The notes under the pieces: model-generated | Seen by the model: the letters and a program-made list of their open reading frames with translations, nothing else | Databases searched by the model: none | What the model was told of the DNA's origin: nothing | NCBI GenBank assembly: GCA_013203805.1 | Contig: JABMPH010000414.1 | Location: 1-64,000, forward strand | Direction: 5' to 3' | Length of the DNA stretch: 64,000 nucleotides | Source: Bacteroidota bacterium | Lineage (GTDB): Bacteria; Bacteroidota; Bacteroidia; Bacteroidales; F082 | Made by a program: the position numbers and the translations under genes | Part shown: piece after piece, positions 39,381 to 49,987 of the stretch | How the letters are laid out: each line of letters opens with the position of its first letter | How positions within the stretch are numbered: position 1 is the stretch's first letter

Positions 39381-40228
39381 ATAAACCTGTATTTGTGATG
39401 TATATCCTTAACCAATTTTATCTCCGAATAATTATGTTTGTTAAACAAATTCACCAATTCACTTCCAAATGATTCATTTATCTCCGTATAGATTCTTCCC
39501 CCATTTTTAAGTTTTATTTCAGCACATTTCAATATAGCCTCATAAAAAATTAGCGGGTTTTCATGGGGTACGAATAGTGCATTATGCGGTTCATAATCAA
39601 TTACATTTCTTTGCATTTTTGATTTATCTTCCTGAGTAACATATGGAGGATTACTTACAATTATATCAAATGTATTTTTGCTGTATAAGGCATCTCCAGA
39701 TAATATATCATGAACTATAAATGAAATCTCAGCACTATTCAAAACTGCATTTTCATTTGCCAGTTTTATCGCAGATACTGAAATATCAGTAGCAAAAACG
39801 GATGGGTTTTTTAGCTGAGAATACAAACTTATTGCAATGCACCCACTACCAGTTCCAATATCTATAACACTTAACCCTGTTCTACTCTCCTTTTTTACAA
39901 TTAGTTGAACCAGCTCTTCAGTTTCCGGTCTGGGTATTAGCACACCCTTTGAAACTCTGATATTCAATCCTTGAAATTCAACTTCTCCTGTGATATATTG
40001 AACAGGTTTATATTTTTTAAGCTCTTTTACAGCCATATGTAACTTTAAAATTTCCGACTCAGATAGCCTATATTCAGGACTCATTATTAGCTTAACACGT
40101 GATATTCCAAAATAATGTTCAATTAAAATTGTTAATAATTGTTCAGCTTCATTAGTATCATAATAAGATATTAAGTCTTGAATATAATACTGCTTGAGAT
40201 CTTTTAATAGGTTGTTTCTTATATTCAT
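39362..40228 (-). CDS. prmC: Peptide chain release factor N5-glutamine methyltransferase PrmC
   Basis: A 288-residue SAM-dependent methyltransferase that modifies the GGQ glutamine of release factors. An N-terminal helical domain (1-95) leads to PVQYITGEVEFQGLNIRVSKGVLIPRPETEELV, the SAM loop VIDIGTGSGCIAISL and the catalytic NPPY in DIIVSNPPYVTQEDK. Length and order are typical. It is divergent from the NTPase at 40231 with only 2 bases between the open frames as called, and its 3' end overlaps the SLOG relic. Confidence 0.95.
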   Translation of the reverse strand: MNIRNNLLKDLKQYYIQDLISYYDTNEAEQLLTILIEHYFGISRVKLIMSPEYRLSESEILKLHMAVKELKKYKPVQYITGEVEFQGLNIRVSKGVLIPRPETEELVQLIVKKESRTGLSVIDIGTGSGCIAISLYSQLKNPSVFATDISVSAIKLANENAVLNSAEISFIVHDILSGDALYSKNTFDIIVSNPPYVTQEDKSKMQRNVIDYEPHNALFVPHENPLIFYEAILKCAEIKLKNGGRIYTEINESFGSELVNLFNKHNYSEIKLVKDIHHKYRFIYATKK

Positions 40229-40281
40229 ATGTGCAAAGTACTAAAATTCTTTATTATGTTTGTATTATCTTCATCAAGTTT

Positions 40282-40848
40282 ATGGAAAATATTTTGAGGA
40301 TAATACCCGATATGGTTAAAAACAAAGTTATAATTATTACTGGCAATAAGGGAGAGGGTAAAACTACTAAGCTTCAGAGAGTTGTTAAACTTCTCAAAAA
40401 AGAAAATATTAGCATGTCTGGATTTTCAGCTTACGCAGATTTGATAGATGGTGATAGAAATGGATACACATTAGTTGATATTGTTTCATCTAAATCTATA
40501 ATTCTATGCGTGAATGAGCCATGTAGTACCTATGAAAAAATTGGGCGATTTTATTTTAACCCATTGGCTATTAAATTCGGGCAAAAACTACTTAACACAA
40601 ATCCTTTTGAAAAAACCCTAATTGTAATTGATGAAGTTGGTCCTTTTGAGTTACAAAATAAAATTTGGCACGATTCACTTCTTCATCAATTGGGCATACC
40701 TCAAAACATTATTCTGCTTATTGTAAGGACTAAATTAGTTGATGAAATTATTAAAAAATTTAATATAGGCAATGCAAATATCCACACATTAAGTGGTGAT
40801 GATATGGAAATAGTAAATGAAATAAAAATGCATTTCTGTATACAATAG
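40282..40848 (+). CDS. P-loop NTPase, THEP1-like nucleoside-triphosphatase
   Basis: The product is 188 residues from ATG 40282, or 178 from ATG 40312; the longest frame starts at a GTG at 40231, almost touching the prmC start, which seems too early. The P-loop is ITGNKGEGKTT, with Walker B LIVIDEVGPFEL and a NPLAIKFGQKLL block, as in the NTPase_1/THEP1 group. Homologues hydrolyse nucleoside triphosphates with broad specificity; a cellular role is not established. Divergent from prmC, so the promoter would lie inside the prmC 5' end. Confidence 0.78.
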   Translation: MENILRIIPDMVKNKVIIITGNKGEGKTTKLQRVVKLLKKENISMSGFSAYADLIDGDRNGYTLVDIVSSKSIILCVNEPCSTYEKIGRFYFNPLAIKFGQKLLNTNPFEKTLIVIDEVGPFELQNKIWHDSLLHQLGIPQNIILLIVRTKLVDEIIKKFNIGNANIHTLSGDDMEIVNEIKMHFCIQ

Positions 40849-40957
40849 ATTATAGCAAAGTCAGAAAACATTGCTTTTTAGAAACAAAATCAGCAATTTT
40901 CAAGTATACAATGCTACTTATAATTGATGAATAAATGTCAAATAATGAATTATCTGA

Positions 40958-43900
40958 ATGATAAGTAATGTCAGAATTGATAAAACCAATAAAATGAATA
41001 TACCATCAAGCACTCCTGTGCGTATTTCCATTAGAGCCAAGTTATTAATTTATATATTATTAACAGCAACAGTTATATTTATTACAACACTAGGTTATAT
41101 AGTATCGAATACTAATAAAAATGCAATAGAAGATGCCCATAAATATGTAGTTGCAACTTCACAGCAATATGCTAATGCTGTAAAAGCCACATTAGATAAT
41201 GACATTGCCATATGCCGATCATTGGCTAATGCTTTTAGCGGTTATAAGGATATTGACTCAAAACAGAGGTACAATATCTATAATCAAATAATGAAGAATA
41301 CACTTATTAATAATCCTCAATTTAAATCAATATGGACAAGTTGGGAGTTGAATGCTATAGATCCAAATTTTACCGAGATTAATGGTAGAGATCGATATAT
41401 GTATTACCGTAAAGGCAATGAAATAAGATTTACAGATGAAACTATTGAGGTTGGAGAAACCAACCTTGGAGGGACATATTATGATATTAAGGGAAATCCT
41501 CGTGAGGTTCTTACCGATCCTTACTTCGACACCTATATTGACCAACAAGGTGTTCAGATATTAATGTCGAGCATTGCGGTCCCCTTACTTGATAATAGCA
41601 TTTTCGTCGGTCTTACTGGGGCAGATATTGAGATGGGAAGATTTTATGAAGTAATTAGTAATATTATGCCATTTACAGGAAGTTATGCCATTATGATTTC
41701 CAGTAGCGGTCAAATTATTGCGCATCCCAATAATGAAATGATAAACACATCAATTCTTGATACTGAATTAAGCAAACATGCAGGTTTCGATTTAAAAAAT
41801 AAACTAAGAACCGGAGAAGCTTTTTCTTATAATGAAGATACTGAGGGGTTGTTTATATCATATGCTCCGTTTAATCCTGGTATCACAAACGAAACATGGT
41901 ATATTATAATTGTAGTTCCATCGGATGTAATTCTATTAAAAGCTGAGAATACATTTAAAATTTCAATTATTGTTGGAGTCTTTGGCATATTGATTTTGGC
42001 ACTTCTTATTTGGTTTATTGCACGATCCATTACATCTCCTCTTATTAAGACTACCAAAATATTAAACCAGTTGTCAACAGGCAATATTAAAGATTTGGAA
42101 GTATTAAAAATAAATACCCATGATGAATTGGCCGAAATGGCAAAAGCTTTACAAACGCTTTCAAATTCTCTTAAGACTAATGCCGATTTTGCAATAAATA
42201 TTGGTGAAGGTAATCTTAACCAAAGCTACAACCCATTGAGTAAGGATGATGTATTGGGAAATGCTCTAATACACATGAGGAAGAACTTGCTGGATTTAAG
42301 GGGTGTAAACGAAAAAAATCGCTGGATGCAAACATCTCTCGTAAGAATAAGCGAGTTACTCCAGGGAGAAAAATCTATATCTGACCTTGGGAATCAAATT
42401 CTTGCTGCTTTGGCAGAGATACTGGATATCCAAATTGCTTCGATATTTTTTAACGATAATGGCGAATTGATACTATCAAGCTCTTATTCGTACAATGTTA
42501 GAAAGTCAAATCTTAATAAATTTAAGTTTGGCGAAGGGCTAATTGGCCAGGCAGCAATTGAACAAAAACTATTGGTATTCACGGATGTTCCGGAAGATTA
42601 TATAAGCATTAAATCAGGACTTGGAGAGATTAAACCAACCGTAATTGTTGTGGCTCCTCTTGTTTATCAAAAAGAAATTGTGGCAGTTATTGAACTTGGT
42701 AGCACCAAAGAAATGACCTTAAGTAAGCTCGATTTCATATCTCAGATATCTGAAAATCTGGCCTTGGGGTTTAACTCCATTAATACGCGTAACGAAATGA
42801 AAGTTCTTCTAGCTAAAACCCAAACTCAGGCAGAAGAGCTAAGAGTACAACAGGAAGAACTCGTTGGCTCAAATAAAGAATTAGAAGCTCAAACAAATGC
42901 TTTGAAAGTTAGCGAAGAAGAACTTCAGCAACAACAGGAAGAATTAAGGGTAACGAATGAGGAACTTGAAGAAAAAACAAAATTCCTTGAGCAGCAAAGA
43001 GTAGATATTACCAATAAAAATTTAGAGCTTGAAAATGTAGGTAAAAACTTAGAGCAGAAAGCCAAAGAACTTGAAATTGCAAGTAAATATAAGTCCGAAT
43101 TTTTGGCTAATATGTCACACGAGTTACGTACACCTCTAAATAGTTTATTAATACTATCCGGTAGCTTATCAGAAAATAGAGAAGAAAATCTTACCGAAGA
43201 ACAGGTTGAATCTGCAGAGATAATATACAAAAGTGGTAACGACCTTCTTACAATGATAAACGATATTCTTGATTTATCAAAAATTGAGTCGGGCAAAATG
43301 GATGTTAATGTTACAAACGTCCGACTCGAAAGTATCGCGGATAATATCCGAGATTATTTCAAGCATGGAACTTCACAAAAAAATCTTGACTTCATTGTTG
43401 AAATTGACAATGACATTCCTGATATCATTTCAACTGATCAACAAAAAGTTGAGCAAATAATGAAAAACTTTATGTCGAACGCCCTTAAGTTCACCGATAA
43501 AGGAAATATTACACTAAAGTTTCATTCGTCAACAGAAAATAGCAATTCTGAAGAAGATAAAGTTTGTATATCTGTAATAGATACAGGAATTGGGATACCT
43601 GAAGATAAACAATTGGCAATATTTGAAGCATTCCAACAAGCCGATGGTAGCATTTCAAGAAGATTTGGAGGAACAGGTCTTGGACTTTCAATATCACGAG
43701 AATTGGCAAAAATACTTGGCGGCAGAATATCACTGGAAAGTAAAGTTGGTGAAGGATCAACGTTCTCATTTTGCATTCCTGTAAAGGCAAATCTAAAAAA
43801 ATCAGGAGAAAAGAAAACAACATCAACTGTAACAAAAGGAGGTGAAAAACCAAAAACTAATAAAACTGAAAAAGTTAACGAAACTAATAACTCGATGTTC

Positions 43901-45124
43901 GAAACTACTCATCCTGCTTTTATTGATGATGATTATGGTAAAACGAGCAACGATGATAAAGTCATTTTGGTAATTGAAGACGATCCAGATTTTGCTAAAA
44001 TTCTTTATAAACATTGTCATAATAGAGGATTTAGCTGCATTGCTTCTGCAACAGGTGAACATGGCATCGAATTGGCAAATAGTTTACTCCCAAGCGCAAT
44101 TATACTCGACATTAAATTGCCTGGCATTGATGGCTGGAGGGTACTAGATTTAATAAAGGAAAACCCAAATACTCGTCATATCCCAGTTCATATCATGTCA
44201 GGAGGCGAGGAAACTATCACAGCTTCATCTAAAGGTGCCATAGGATACCTAACCAAGCCAATACTAAAAGGATCAATTGACGAAGCATTTAGTAAAATAG
44301 AGTCATTTATAAATAAAAAAACCGGCAACCTGCTATTAATCGAAGATGATGACAATTTAAGAAAGTCCATCAAAATACTAATTGGAGATAATAATGTTAA
44401 TATTACTGATGCTGCAACTGGAAATGAGGCTATTGAATTACTAAAACACAATAATTACGATTGTATGATACTTGATTTAGGATTGTCGGATATGAGTGGA
44501 TTCGAACTTATCGACAAGCTAAATAATACAAATACAAGCCGGCCTCCTATTATTGTTTATACAGGGAGAGACTTAACGAAGAAGGAAAATGCCACCCTTG
44601 AAAAATATGCCGAATCTATTATCATTAAGGGTGTAAAATCGGAGGAAAGACTATTGGATGAAACAGCGCTGTTTATGCACAGAGTTATTGCTGATATGCC
44701 AAAGAAACAACAAACCTTAATTAAAAGCATGCATAATAAAGAGGATGTTTTCAAAGAAAAGACAGTATTAATTGTTGATGATGATATGCGAAATGTATTT
44801 GCTTTAACAAAAGTTCTTTCTGAACAGAATATGAAAATATCACGTGCCGAAAATGGGAAAGTAGCACTAGACCTTATAAAGGCAAGTCCTAAATTTGATG
44901 TGATCCTGATGGATATAATGATGCCTGTAATGGATGGCTATGAAACAATGGAAGCTATTAGGAAAATTCCCTCACAAACACATGTTCCAATAATTGCTCT
45001 AACTGCAAAGGCAATGAAAGAAGACAGACAGAAATGTATCGACTCAGGTGCAAATGATTATATGGCAAAGCCAATTGTTATTGAAAAACTTTTATCTTTG
45101 TTAAGAGTATGGTTATATAAATAA
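40958..45124 (+). CDS. dCache-HAMP-GAF hybrid histidine kinase with three receivers
   Basis: A 1388-residue membrane sensor. Transmembrane helices lie at about 30-52 and 325-347, with a double-Cache domain between them (WTSWELNAIDPNF, GRDRYMYYR). HAMP (about 350-400), a HAMP-like repeat and GAF (about 465-605) follow, then a long Glu/Gln-rich coiled coil (about 614-712), HisKA with His721 in MSHELRTPLNS and HATPase_c (DTGIGIP, GLGLSISREL). Three receivers have probable phospho-Asp1051, Asp1173 and Asp1319; the middle one lacks the canonical KP ending. An internal ATG 12 codons in (40994) is an alternative start. The architecture equals that at 3590-7279. The next kinase follows after 5 bases. 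Confidence 0.92.
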   Translation: MISNVRIDKTNKMNIPSSTPVRISIRAKLLIYILLTATVIFITTLGYIVSNTNKNAIEDAHKYVVATSQQYANAVKATLDNDIAICRSLANAFSGYKDIDSKQRYNIYNQIMKNTLINNPQFKSIWTSWELNAIDPNFTEINGRDRYMYYRKGNEIRFTDETIEVGETNLGGTYYDIKGNPREVLTDPYFDTYIDQQGVQILMSSIAVPLLDNSIFVGLTGADIEMGRFYEVISNIMPFTGSYAIMISSSGQIIAHPNNEMINTSILDTELSKHAGFDLKNKLRTGEAFSYNEDTEGLFISYAPFNPGITNETWYIIIVVPSDVILLKAENTFKISIIVGVFGILILALLIWFIARSITSPLIKTTKILNQLSTGNIKDLEVLKINTHDELAEMAKALQTLSNSLKTNADFAINIGEGNLNQSYNPLSKDDVLGNALIHMRKNLLDLRGVNEKNRWMQTSLVRISELLQGEKSISDLGNQILAALAEILDIQIASIFFNDNGELILSSSYSYNVRKSNLNKFKFGEGLIGQAAIEQKLLVFTDVPEDYISIKSGLGEIKPTVIVVAPLVYQKEIVAVIELGSTKEMTLSKLDFISQISENLALGFNSINTRNEMKVLLAKTQTQAEELRVQQEELVGSNKELEAQTNALKVSEEELQQQQEELRVTNEELEEKTKFLEQQRVDITNKNLELENVGKNLEQKAKELEIASKYKSEFLANMSHELRTPLNSLLILSGSLSENREENLTEEQVESAEIIYKSGNDLLTMINDILDLSKIESGKMDVNVTNVRLESIADNIRDYFKHGTSQKNLDFIVEIDNDIPDIISTDQQKVEQIMKNFMSNALKFTDKGNITLKFHSSTENSNSEEDKVCISVIDTGIGIPEDKQLAIFEAFQQADGSISRRFGGTGLGLSISRELAKILGGRISLESKVGEGSTFSFCIPVKANLKKSGEKKTTSTVTKGGEKPKTNKTEKVNETNNSMFETTHPAFIDDDYGKTSNDDKVILVIEDDPDFAKILYKHCHNRGFSCIASATGEHGIELANSLLPSAIILDIKLPGIDGWRVLDLIKENPNTRHIPVHIMSGGEETITASSKGAIGYLTKPILKGSIDEAFSKIESFINKKTGNLLLIEDDDNLRKSIKILIGDNNVNITDAATGNEAIELLKHNNYDCMILDLGLSDMSGFELIDKLNNTNTSRPPIIVYTGRDLTKKENATLEKYAESIIIKGVKSEERLLDETALFMHRVIADMPKKQQTLIKSMHNKEDVFKEKTVLIVDDDMRNVFALTKVLSEQNMKISRAENGKVALDLIKASPKFDVILMDIMMPVMDGYETMEAIRKIPSQTHVPIIALTAKAMKEDRQKCIDSGANDYMAKPIVIEKLLSLLRVWLYK

Positions 45125-45129
45125 GATAA

Positions 45130-46695
45130 ATGCCACCCAAACCAAAGATATTAATAGTAGATGATAGGAGAGAGAATCTGGTTGCTCTAGAGGTAGTCCT
45201 TAAAGGGCTTGATGTTGAATTTGTAAGAGCATTATCAGGTAACGAGGCATTAGGGTTGACACTAAAACATGAATTTGCAATCGGTATTATTGATGTGCAA
45301 ATGCCAGATATGGATGGCTTCGAAACAGTTGAACTTATTCACAACGATCCATCTATCAAATATTTTCCTGTAATTTTTGTTTCTGCTATATATAAAGAAG
45401 AGCAATATGTATTAAAAGGAATAGAAACCGGTGCTGTTGATTTTATTTCAAAACCTATTGTGCCAGCAATATTACAGGGTAAAGTTAGGGTGTTTCTGGA
45501 TTTATATAAGCAAAAAAAACTACTAGAAGTCACTAATAATGAGCTAATTATAGCTAAGGAAAAAGCCGAGAAAAAGGATTTACTTAAATCATTGTTTTTA
45601 GCTACCATGTCGCATGAAATTCGCACCCCAATGAATGGTATTATTGGTGTATCCGAACTTCTTAAGCAAACACCGTTGAACTCAGAACAGGAAGACCTGG
45701 TTAATATTATGTCTGTTTCAGGAAATAACTTACTACTGATAATTAATGACATACTTGATATTTCGAAGATTGAAGCCGGACAAATTACACTTGAAAATAT
45801 TAAATTTGACCTCTTTAATATAGCAAGTGAAACTGTTTCACTACTTGATGTTAAAGCCAAAGAGACTGGAATCAAACTTATTTTAAAGATTGAAAAAACT
45901 GTTCCTAAGATGGTAATAGGGGATCCAATGAGGCTTAAACAAATCTTACTTAATCTTGCTAACAATGCAATTAAATTTACCAAACAGGGCAGTGTTACCA
46001 TAAATATTTCACAACTAATTGAGAAAAATAACAAGCATCATATAGAATTTAAGGTTATTGATACCGGCATTGGTATACCCGAAAAGGATAAAGTCAAACT
46101 CTTTAAACTATTTAGTCAGGTAAACCAAACTACGCAGCGAGAATATGGTGGTACAGGTTTAGGTTTAGCCATTTCCAAAAAGCTAGTTGAGTTAATGGAA
46201 GGTGAAATAGGTGTTGATAGTATACCTGATATTGGATCAACATTCTGGTTCAAGGTGTTTTTTGACAAATCCATTGATGAAGATATTAAATCTAAGAGTA
46301 TTGTTGAAGAAAAACTAAGCGCAATTACTAATCTAAATATCCTACTTGTTGAAGATAATATAATCAATCAAAAGGTAGCCTCCGGCGTAATTAAGCAACT
46401 CGGTCATACTGTTTCTGTTGCTGACAATGGAAAGATAGGTGTTGATATGTATAAAGCACACGGTTATGATCTTATCCTAATGGATATCCAAATGCCTGTA
46501 ATGGACGGTTTTACAGCAGTTAAGGAAATTCGAGAATGGGAACATGATGAAAGAAAAAAACCTGTTTATATAATTGCTCTAACTGCAAACGCCTTAAAAG
46601 AAGACAAAGAAAAATGTTTTGAAGTTGGAATGAATGATTTTTTAGCTAAACCTTTTAAAATAAAAGATATACAAGGAGCAATATCAAAAATTTAA
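45130..46695 (+). CDS. REC-HisKA-HATPase-REC hybrid histidine kinase
   Basis: A 521-residue soluble kinase with a receiver at each end: N-terminal Asp55 in GIIDVQMPDMDGF and C-terminal Asp452 in LILMDIQMPVMDGF. Between them are HisKA with His162 in [11 protein letters not shown] and HATPase_c (DTGIGIP, GLGLAISKKL). It starts 5 bases after the dCache kinase, so the pair is surely one transcript. The N-terminal receiver is a natural acceptor for phosphate from that kinase, making a two-step relay plausible. There is no sensor or DNA-binding domain. The 193 bases after it contain only an 18-base near-palindrome at 46704-46721. Confidence 0.92.
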   Translation: MPPKPKILIVDDRRENLVALEVVLKGLDVEFVRALSGNEALGLTLKHEFAIGIIDVQMPDMDGFETVELIHNDPSIKYFPVIFVSAIYKEEQYVLKGIETGAVDFISKPIVPAILQGKVRVFLDLYKQKKLLEVTNNELIIAKEKAEKKDLLKSLFLATMSHEIRTPMNGIIGVSELLKQTPLNSEQEDLVNIMSVSGNNLLLIINDILDISKIEAGQITLENIKFDLFNIASETVSLLDVKAKETGIKLILKIEKTVPKMVIGDPMRLKQILLNLANNAIKFTKQGSVTINISQLIEKNNKHHIEFKVIDTGIGIPEKDKVKLFKLFSQVNQTTQREYGGTGLGLAISKKLVELMEGEIGVDSIPDIGSTFWFKVFFDKSIDEDIKSKSIVEEKLSAITNLNILLVEDNIINQKVASGVIKQLGHTVSVADNGKIGVDMYKAHGYDLILMDIQMPVMDGFTAVKEIREWEHDERKKPVYIIALTANALKEDKEKCFEVGMNDFLAKPFKIKDIQGAISKI

Positions 46696-46888
46696 GACTG
46701 ACCTTCAAACTTAAGCTTGAACTTTAGAAATTATCATCCCCTCCTATTGCAAATTTCATCACTAACAAACACTTTATATACATGATATTTATCATTAGTA
46801 ATGATGGTTATACAAAAAAACTTACGGTTTTTATACTAAAAAAATGTATTTTAGCGGCCAGTAATTGTTATTTTAATCAATCAAAACT

Positions 46889-47371
46889 ATGGTTTCTTTC
46901 ACAAAAGTTATAAGTAAGTTTGTGCTTACTATTTTGGTGTTTTTATTAATTCTACCAGGCATATTAAATGCGCAAGAAGACAATTACCTTGGTAATGAAA
47001 AAAAAATCCAACCCGAAGAATTATTGGCAAAGGCAATGATAGCTGATTTCAGCAACAGCCTCAGTGAAAAAATATATGAGGACTCAAAAAATTCTTATTT
47101 TGCTGTAGACGTTGAAAAACTTAATACAAAATTTGAGAGAATAAGAGTATTGGAATTAAGTTATGGTGATGATGCTCTTGTTAGTATAGGCACAGATGAA
47201 AATAGACTCTACTATTTCTTTTTGGTAAATAATATACTAAACAAAACGCCTGAAGATATTAATAGCACATTCATTGATTTTCAAATCCAGGCGACAACAG
47301 AATTAGCTAAACTAAACGATGAACAACTCCGACTTTGGTTATTACAGCACGAAAAATTCTCAAAAAAATAG
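46889..47371 (+). CDS. Small secreted protein of unknown function
   Basis: A 160-residue protein with a signal peptide (hydrophobic 10-25, ending LNAQ). The mature part is mostly helical and charged (KIQPEELLAKAMIADFSNSLSEKIYE, QIQATTELAKLNDEQLRLWLLQ) with no motif I recognise and no Cys. It precedes the T9SS cargo gene by 27 bases, so the two may be co-expressed; a partner or processing role is possible but unsupported. Confidence 0.65.
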   Translation: MVSFTKVISKFVLTILVFLLILPGILNAQEDNYLGNEKKIQPEELLAKAMIADFSNSLSEKIYEDSKNSYFAVDVEKLNTKFERIRVLELSYGDDALVSIGTDENRLYYFFLVNNILNKTPEDINSTFIDFQIQATTELAKLNDEQLRLWLLQHEKFSKK

Positions 47372-47398
47372 TAGATTAAAACCATATACTTCATAACA

Positions 47399-49942
47399 AT
47401 GAAAAAATCACTACTAATTATAACTCTGTTAATTTCATTTGGCATCAGTACTTTTGGACAAGCCGGACTATGTGAAATATCTGAACCGTTTTGTACAGGA
47501 AGTATTTATACTTTTCCGGCAGGTGTTAATACTGGCAATGGCCAATCTGGGCCAAATTATGGATGTTTAGGTTCTACCCCTAACCCAGCCTGGTATCATA
47601 TGAAAATTGCCGTGGCCGGAAATATTAATATATTTATGTCAACTGTACCATCAAGGGATATTGACTTTATTTGTTGGGGACCATTCACCGATCCATATGA
47701 TCCATGTGCATCTTCGCTCACAGGAAATATGATTGTGGATTGTAGTTATTCACCTAATCCAACCGAAAATTGTTATATACCAAATGGGCAAGTAGAAGAA
47801 TATTATATATTATTGATTACTAACTACTCTAATCAACCTTGCAATATTACTTTTCAAAAAACTTCCGGTACTGGCGAAACTGACTGTACTATTGTTCCAC
47901 CACCGGTTTCGAATAATGGCCCATTGTGTATTCACGATAATCTGGAATTATATGCTGATTACGTTAGCAATGCAACATATGCTTGGACCGGACCTGCAGG
48001 TTTTACATCCAATGAACAAAATCCGGTAATAACGGATATAGGAATGGAAAATGCCGGGGCTTATCAGCTTATTATTACTGTAAATGGAAGCCCCAGCGAC
48101 CCTGTTGAAACACATGTTACAATTAACGCACTATCCAACGCTGACTTTAGTTTTAATGATGCATGTTTTGGTGAAACAACATTTTTTGTAGATGAATCAA
48201 CAATAGAACCAACTACTTCTTCAATTACTTCCTGGAACTGGGAATTTGGTGATGGTCAACAAGCTGTAGGTCAAAATCAAGATCATACATATGGCAATGT
48301 TGGTGATTACAGCGTTACATTAACCACCTATACAGGGTTTGGTCAATGCCCAAATTCTGAAACAAAAACAGTTACCGTTTTTAGCGCTGCAACAGTAGAT
48401 GCTGGAGCTGACATAACTATTCCAAATGGTTGGACAACACAATTAGATGCAACTGTTAGCGGTGGAACCGGTGGTTACGAACTCCTATGGCAACCCGAAA
48501 ATCTGTTAGTAGACCCAAGTGTAGTAGATCCAACAACTGTCGCATTATCAGCCACAGCTGTATTTAAACTAAACGTAACAGATGCAAGCTCAGGTTGTAA
48601 TAGCGCTGATAGCATGACCGTATTAGTTACCGGAGGCGCATTAGGCGTTACAGCTACTGCCAGCCCAATGACTATATGTCAAGATGACATTGTTAATCTA
48701 GTTGCTCTTCCTTCAGGCGGCTCAGGAAATAATTCCTATAGTTGGACATCTGATCCTCCTGGTTTTATAGCTAACATTAAAGAACCTTCTGATTTTCCTC
48801 AGGTAACAACAACTTATTTTGTTTCTGTTTTTGACGGACAAAATACGGTTGACGCATCAGTACAGGTAGTTGTTAAACCAAGACCTATTGGAAATGCCGG
48901 AGTAGATTTACCTATAACAGTTGGAACATCTACTACTTTAACAGGATCTTCATCAAGTGGTGGTACGGGCGACTTCACATATTTATGGACACCGGTAAAC
49001 TCCTTACTTGACCCAACATCATTACATCCACAAACCATAGTACTTGATGAAAGTACAGAATTTTATCTTCAGGTAAATGATGCAAATGGCTGTCAAAGTG
49101 TACCTGATAATATGTTTGTATTGGTAGGTGGAGATGTACTAAGTGTTTTTCCAACATCATCCGCTCAAAACAATGTAATTTGTCAGGGCGAAGATGTTGA
49201 ACTTTTCCCCAATGCATTTGGTGGTGGAGGAACCTACACTTTTCTTTGGACAGATGGTGCAGGGTTTAGCTCTATAGAAGAATCACCGGTAGTTAGTCCT
49301 TGGGTAACTACAACATATACCATTGAAGTAAATGATTCATTTAAAACAGTTACCAATCAAATTACGATTGTTGTAAATCACACACCTGTGGTAGATTTGG
49401 TGCCACCGGAGGCAAATTTAATTGGTACTGATACGATTAAAGTGTGTGTAAGAGATTCGGTTATACTTGATGCCGGAGATCCAATAAATCCACCATTAAT
49501 GAATTATCTTTGGTCATCGTCGGCAACATCTAAAAATATTACTGCATCTACTAATGGAAGCTGGATTGTAATTGATAGTTATTGGGCACATGCCGAAAAT
49601 CCTGTTACTGGCTGTACCGGACAAGATACTATAACAATATTTTTCGATTTTGATGAATGTAGTATCGGAATTGGCGAAAATGATGTGCTATCAAATAATA
49701 TTACAGTAATGCCTAACCCCACAAGTGACTTAACTAATGTTGTTATTAACAACATCGAAGAAGGAATAACTATTAATTTGTATAATATTCAAGGTCAAAC
49801 AATTTGGCAACATCGAGATGAATTAGTGCAAGGGTCCAGTTATTCGAAAGAGATTTCCATGAAATCATTTCCAAAGGGTGTTTATTTGATTATTATTGAA
49901 CACAATAAAGGAATATTTAACAAAAGAATTATTAAGAACTAG
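47399..49942 (+). CDS. Secreted multi-domain protein with PKD/Ig-like repeats and T9SS type A sorting domain
   Basis: An 847-residue exported protein (signal to about 20, ending FGQ). An N-terminal region with several Cys (about 25-160) is followed by Ig-like strands (YAWTGPAGF near 195), a PKD domain (about 245-330, WNWEFGDGQ and HTYGNVGDYSVTL) and further gliding-type beta repeats (YLWTPVNSLLDP, YSWTSDPPGF, FLWTDGAGF). The C-terminus (about 775-847) has PNPTSDLTNVVI, LYNIQGQ and FPKGVYLIII, the type A T9SS sorting signal. The protein is predicted to cross the outer membrane by T9SS and be attached or released. Likely adhesive or structural; no enzyme domain seen. Confidence 0.88.
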   Translation: MKKSLLIITLLISFGISTFGQAGLCEISEPFCTGSIYTFPAGVNTGNGQSGPNYGCLGSTPNPAWYHMKIAVAGNINIFMSTVPSRDIDFICWGPFTDPYDPCASSLTGNMIVDCSYSPNPTENCYIPNGQVEEYYILLITNYSNQPCNITFQKTSGTGETDCTIVPPPVSNNGPLCIHDNLELYADYVSNATYAWTGPAGFTSNEQNPVITDIGMENAGAYQLIITVNGSPSDPVETHVTINALSNADFSFNDACFGETTFFVDESTIEPTTSSITSWNWEFGDGQQAVGQNQDHTYGNVGDYSVTLTTYTGFGQCPNSETKTVTVFSAATVDAGADITIPNGWTTQLDATVSGGTGGYELLWQPENLLVDPSVVDPTTVALSATAVFKLNVTDASSGCNSADSMTVLVTGGALGVTATASPMTICQDDIVNLVALPSGGSGNNSYSWTSDPPGFIANIKEPSDFPQVTTTYFVSVFDGQNTVDASVQVVVKPRPIGNAGVDLPITVGTSTTLTGSSSSGGTGDFTYLWTPVNSLLDPTSLHPQTIVLDESTEFYLQVNDANGCQSVPDNMFVLVGGDVLSVFPTSSAQNNVICQGEDVELFPNAFGGGGTYTFLWTDGAGFSSIEESPVVSPWVTTTYTIEVNDSFKTVTNQITIVVNHTPVVDLVPPEANLIGTDTIKVCVRDSVILDAGDPINPPLMNYLWSSSATSKNITASTNGSWIVIDSYWAHAENPVTGCTGQDTITIFFDFDECSIGIGENDVLSNNITVMPNPTSDLTNVVINNIEEGITINLYNIQGQTIWQHRDELVQGSSYSKEISMKSFPKGVYLIIIEHNKGIFNKRIIKN

Positions 49943-49987
49943 CATTGTAAACTAGTGTTTTTTAATCAATTACTCTACCAATACCAG

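Noticed and set aside
45339-46034. A 231-codon minus-strand open frame inside the REC-HisKA kinase
   Set aside because: It is antisense to conserved kinase motifs and has no recognisable domain; long antisense frames are expected opposite biased coding sequence.
46704-46721. An 18-base near-palindrome TTCAAACTTAAGCTTGAA after the second kinase pair
   Set aside because: Two mismatched positions, no T run and no loop, so it is not a convincing terminator; could be an operator but nothing supports it.
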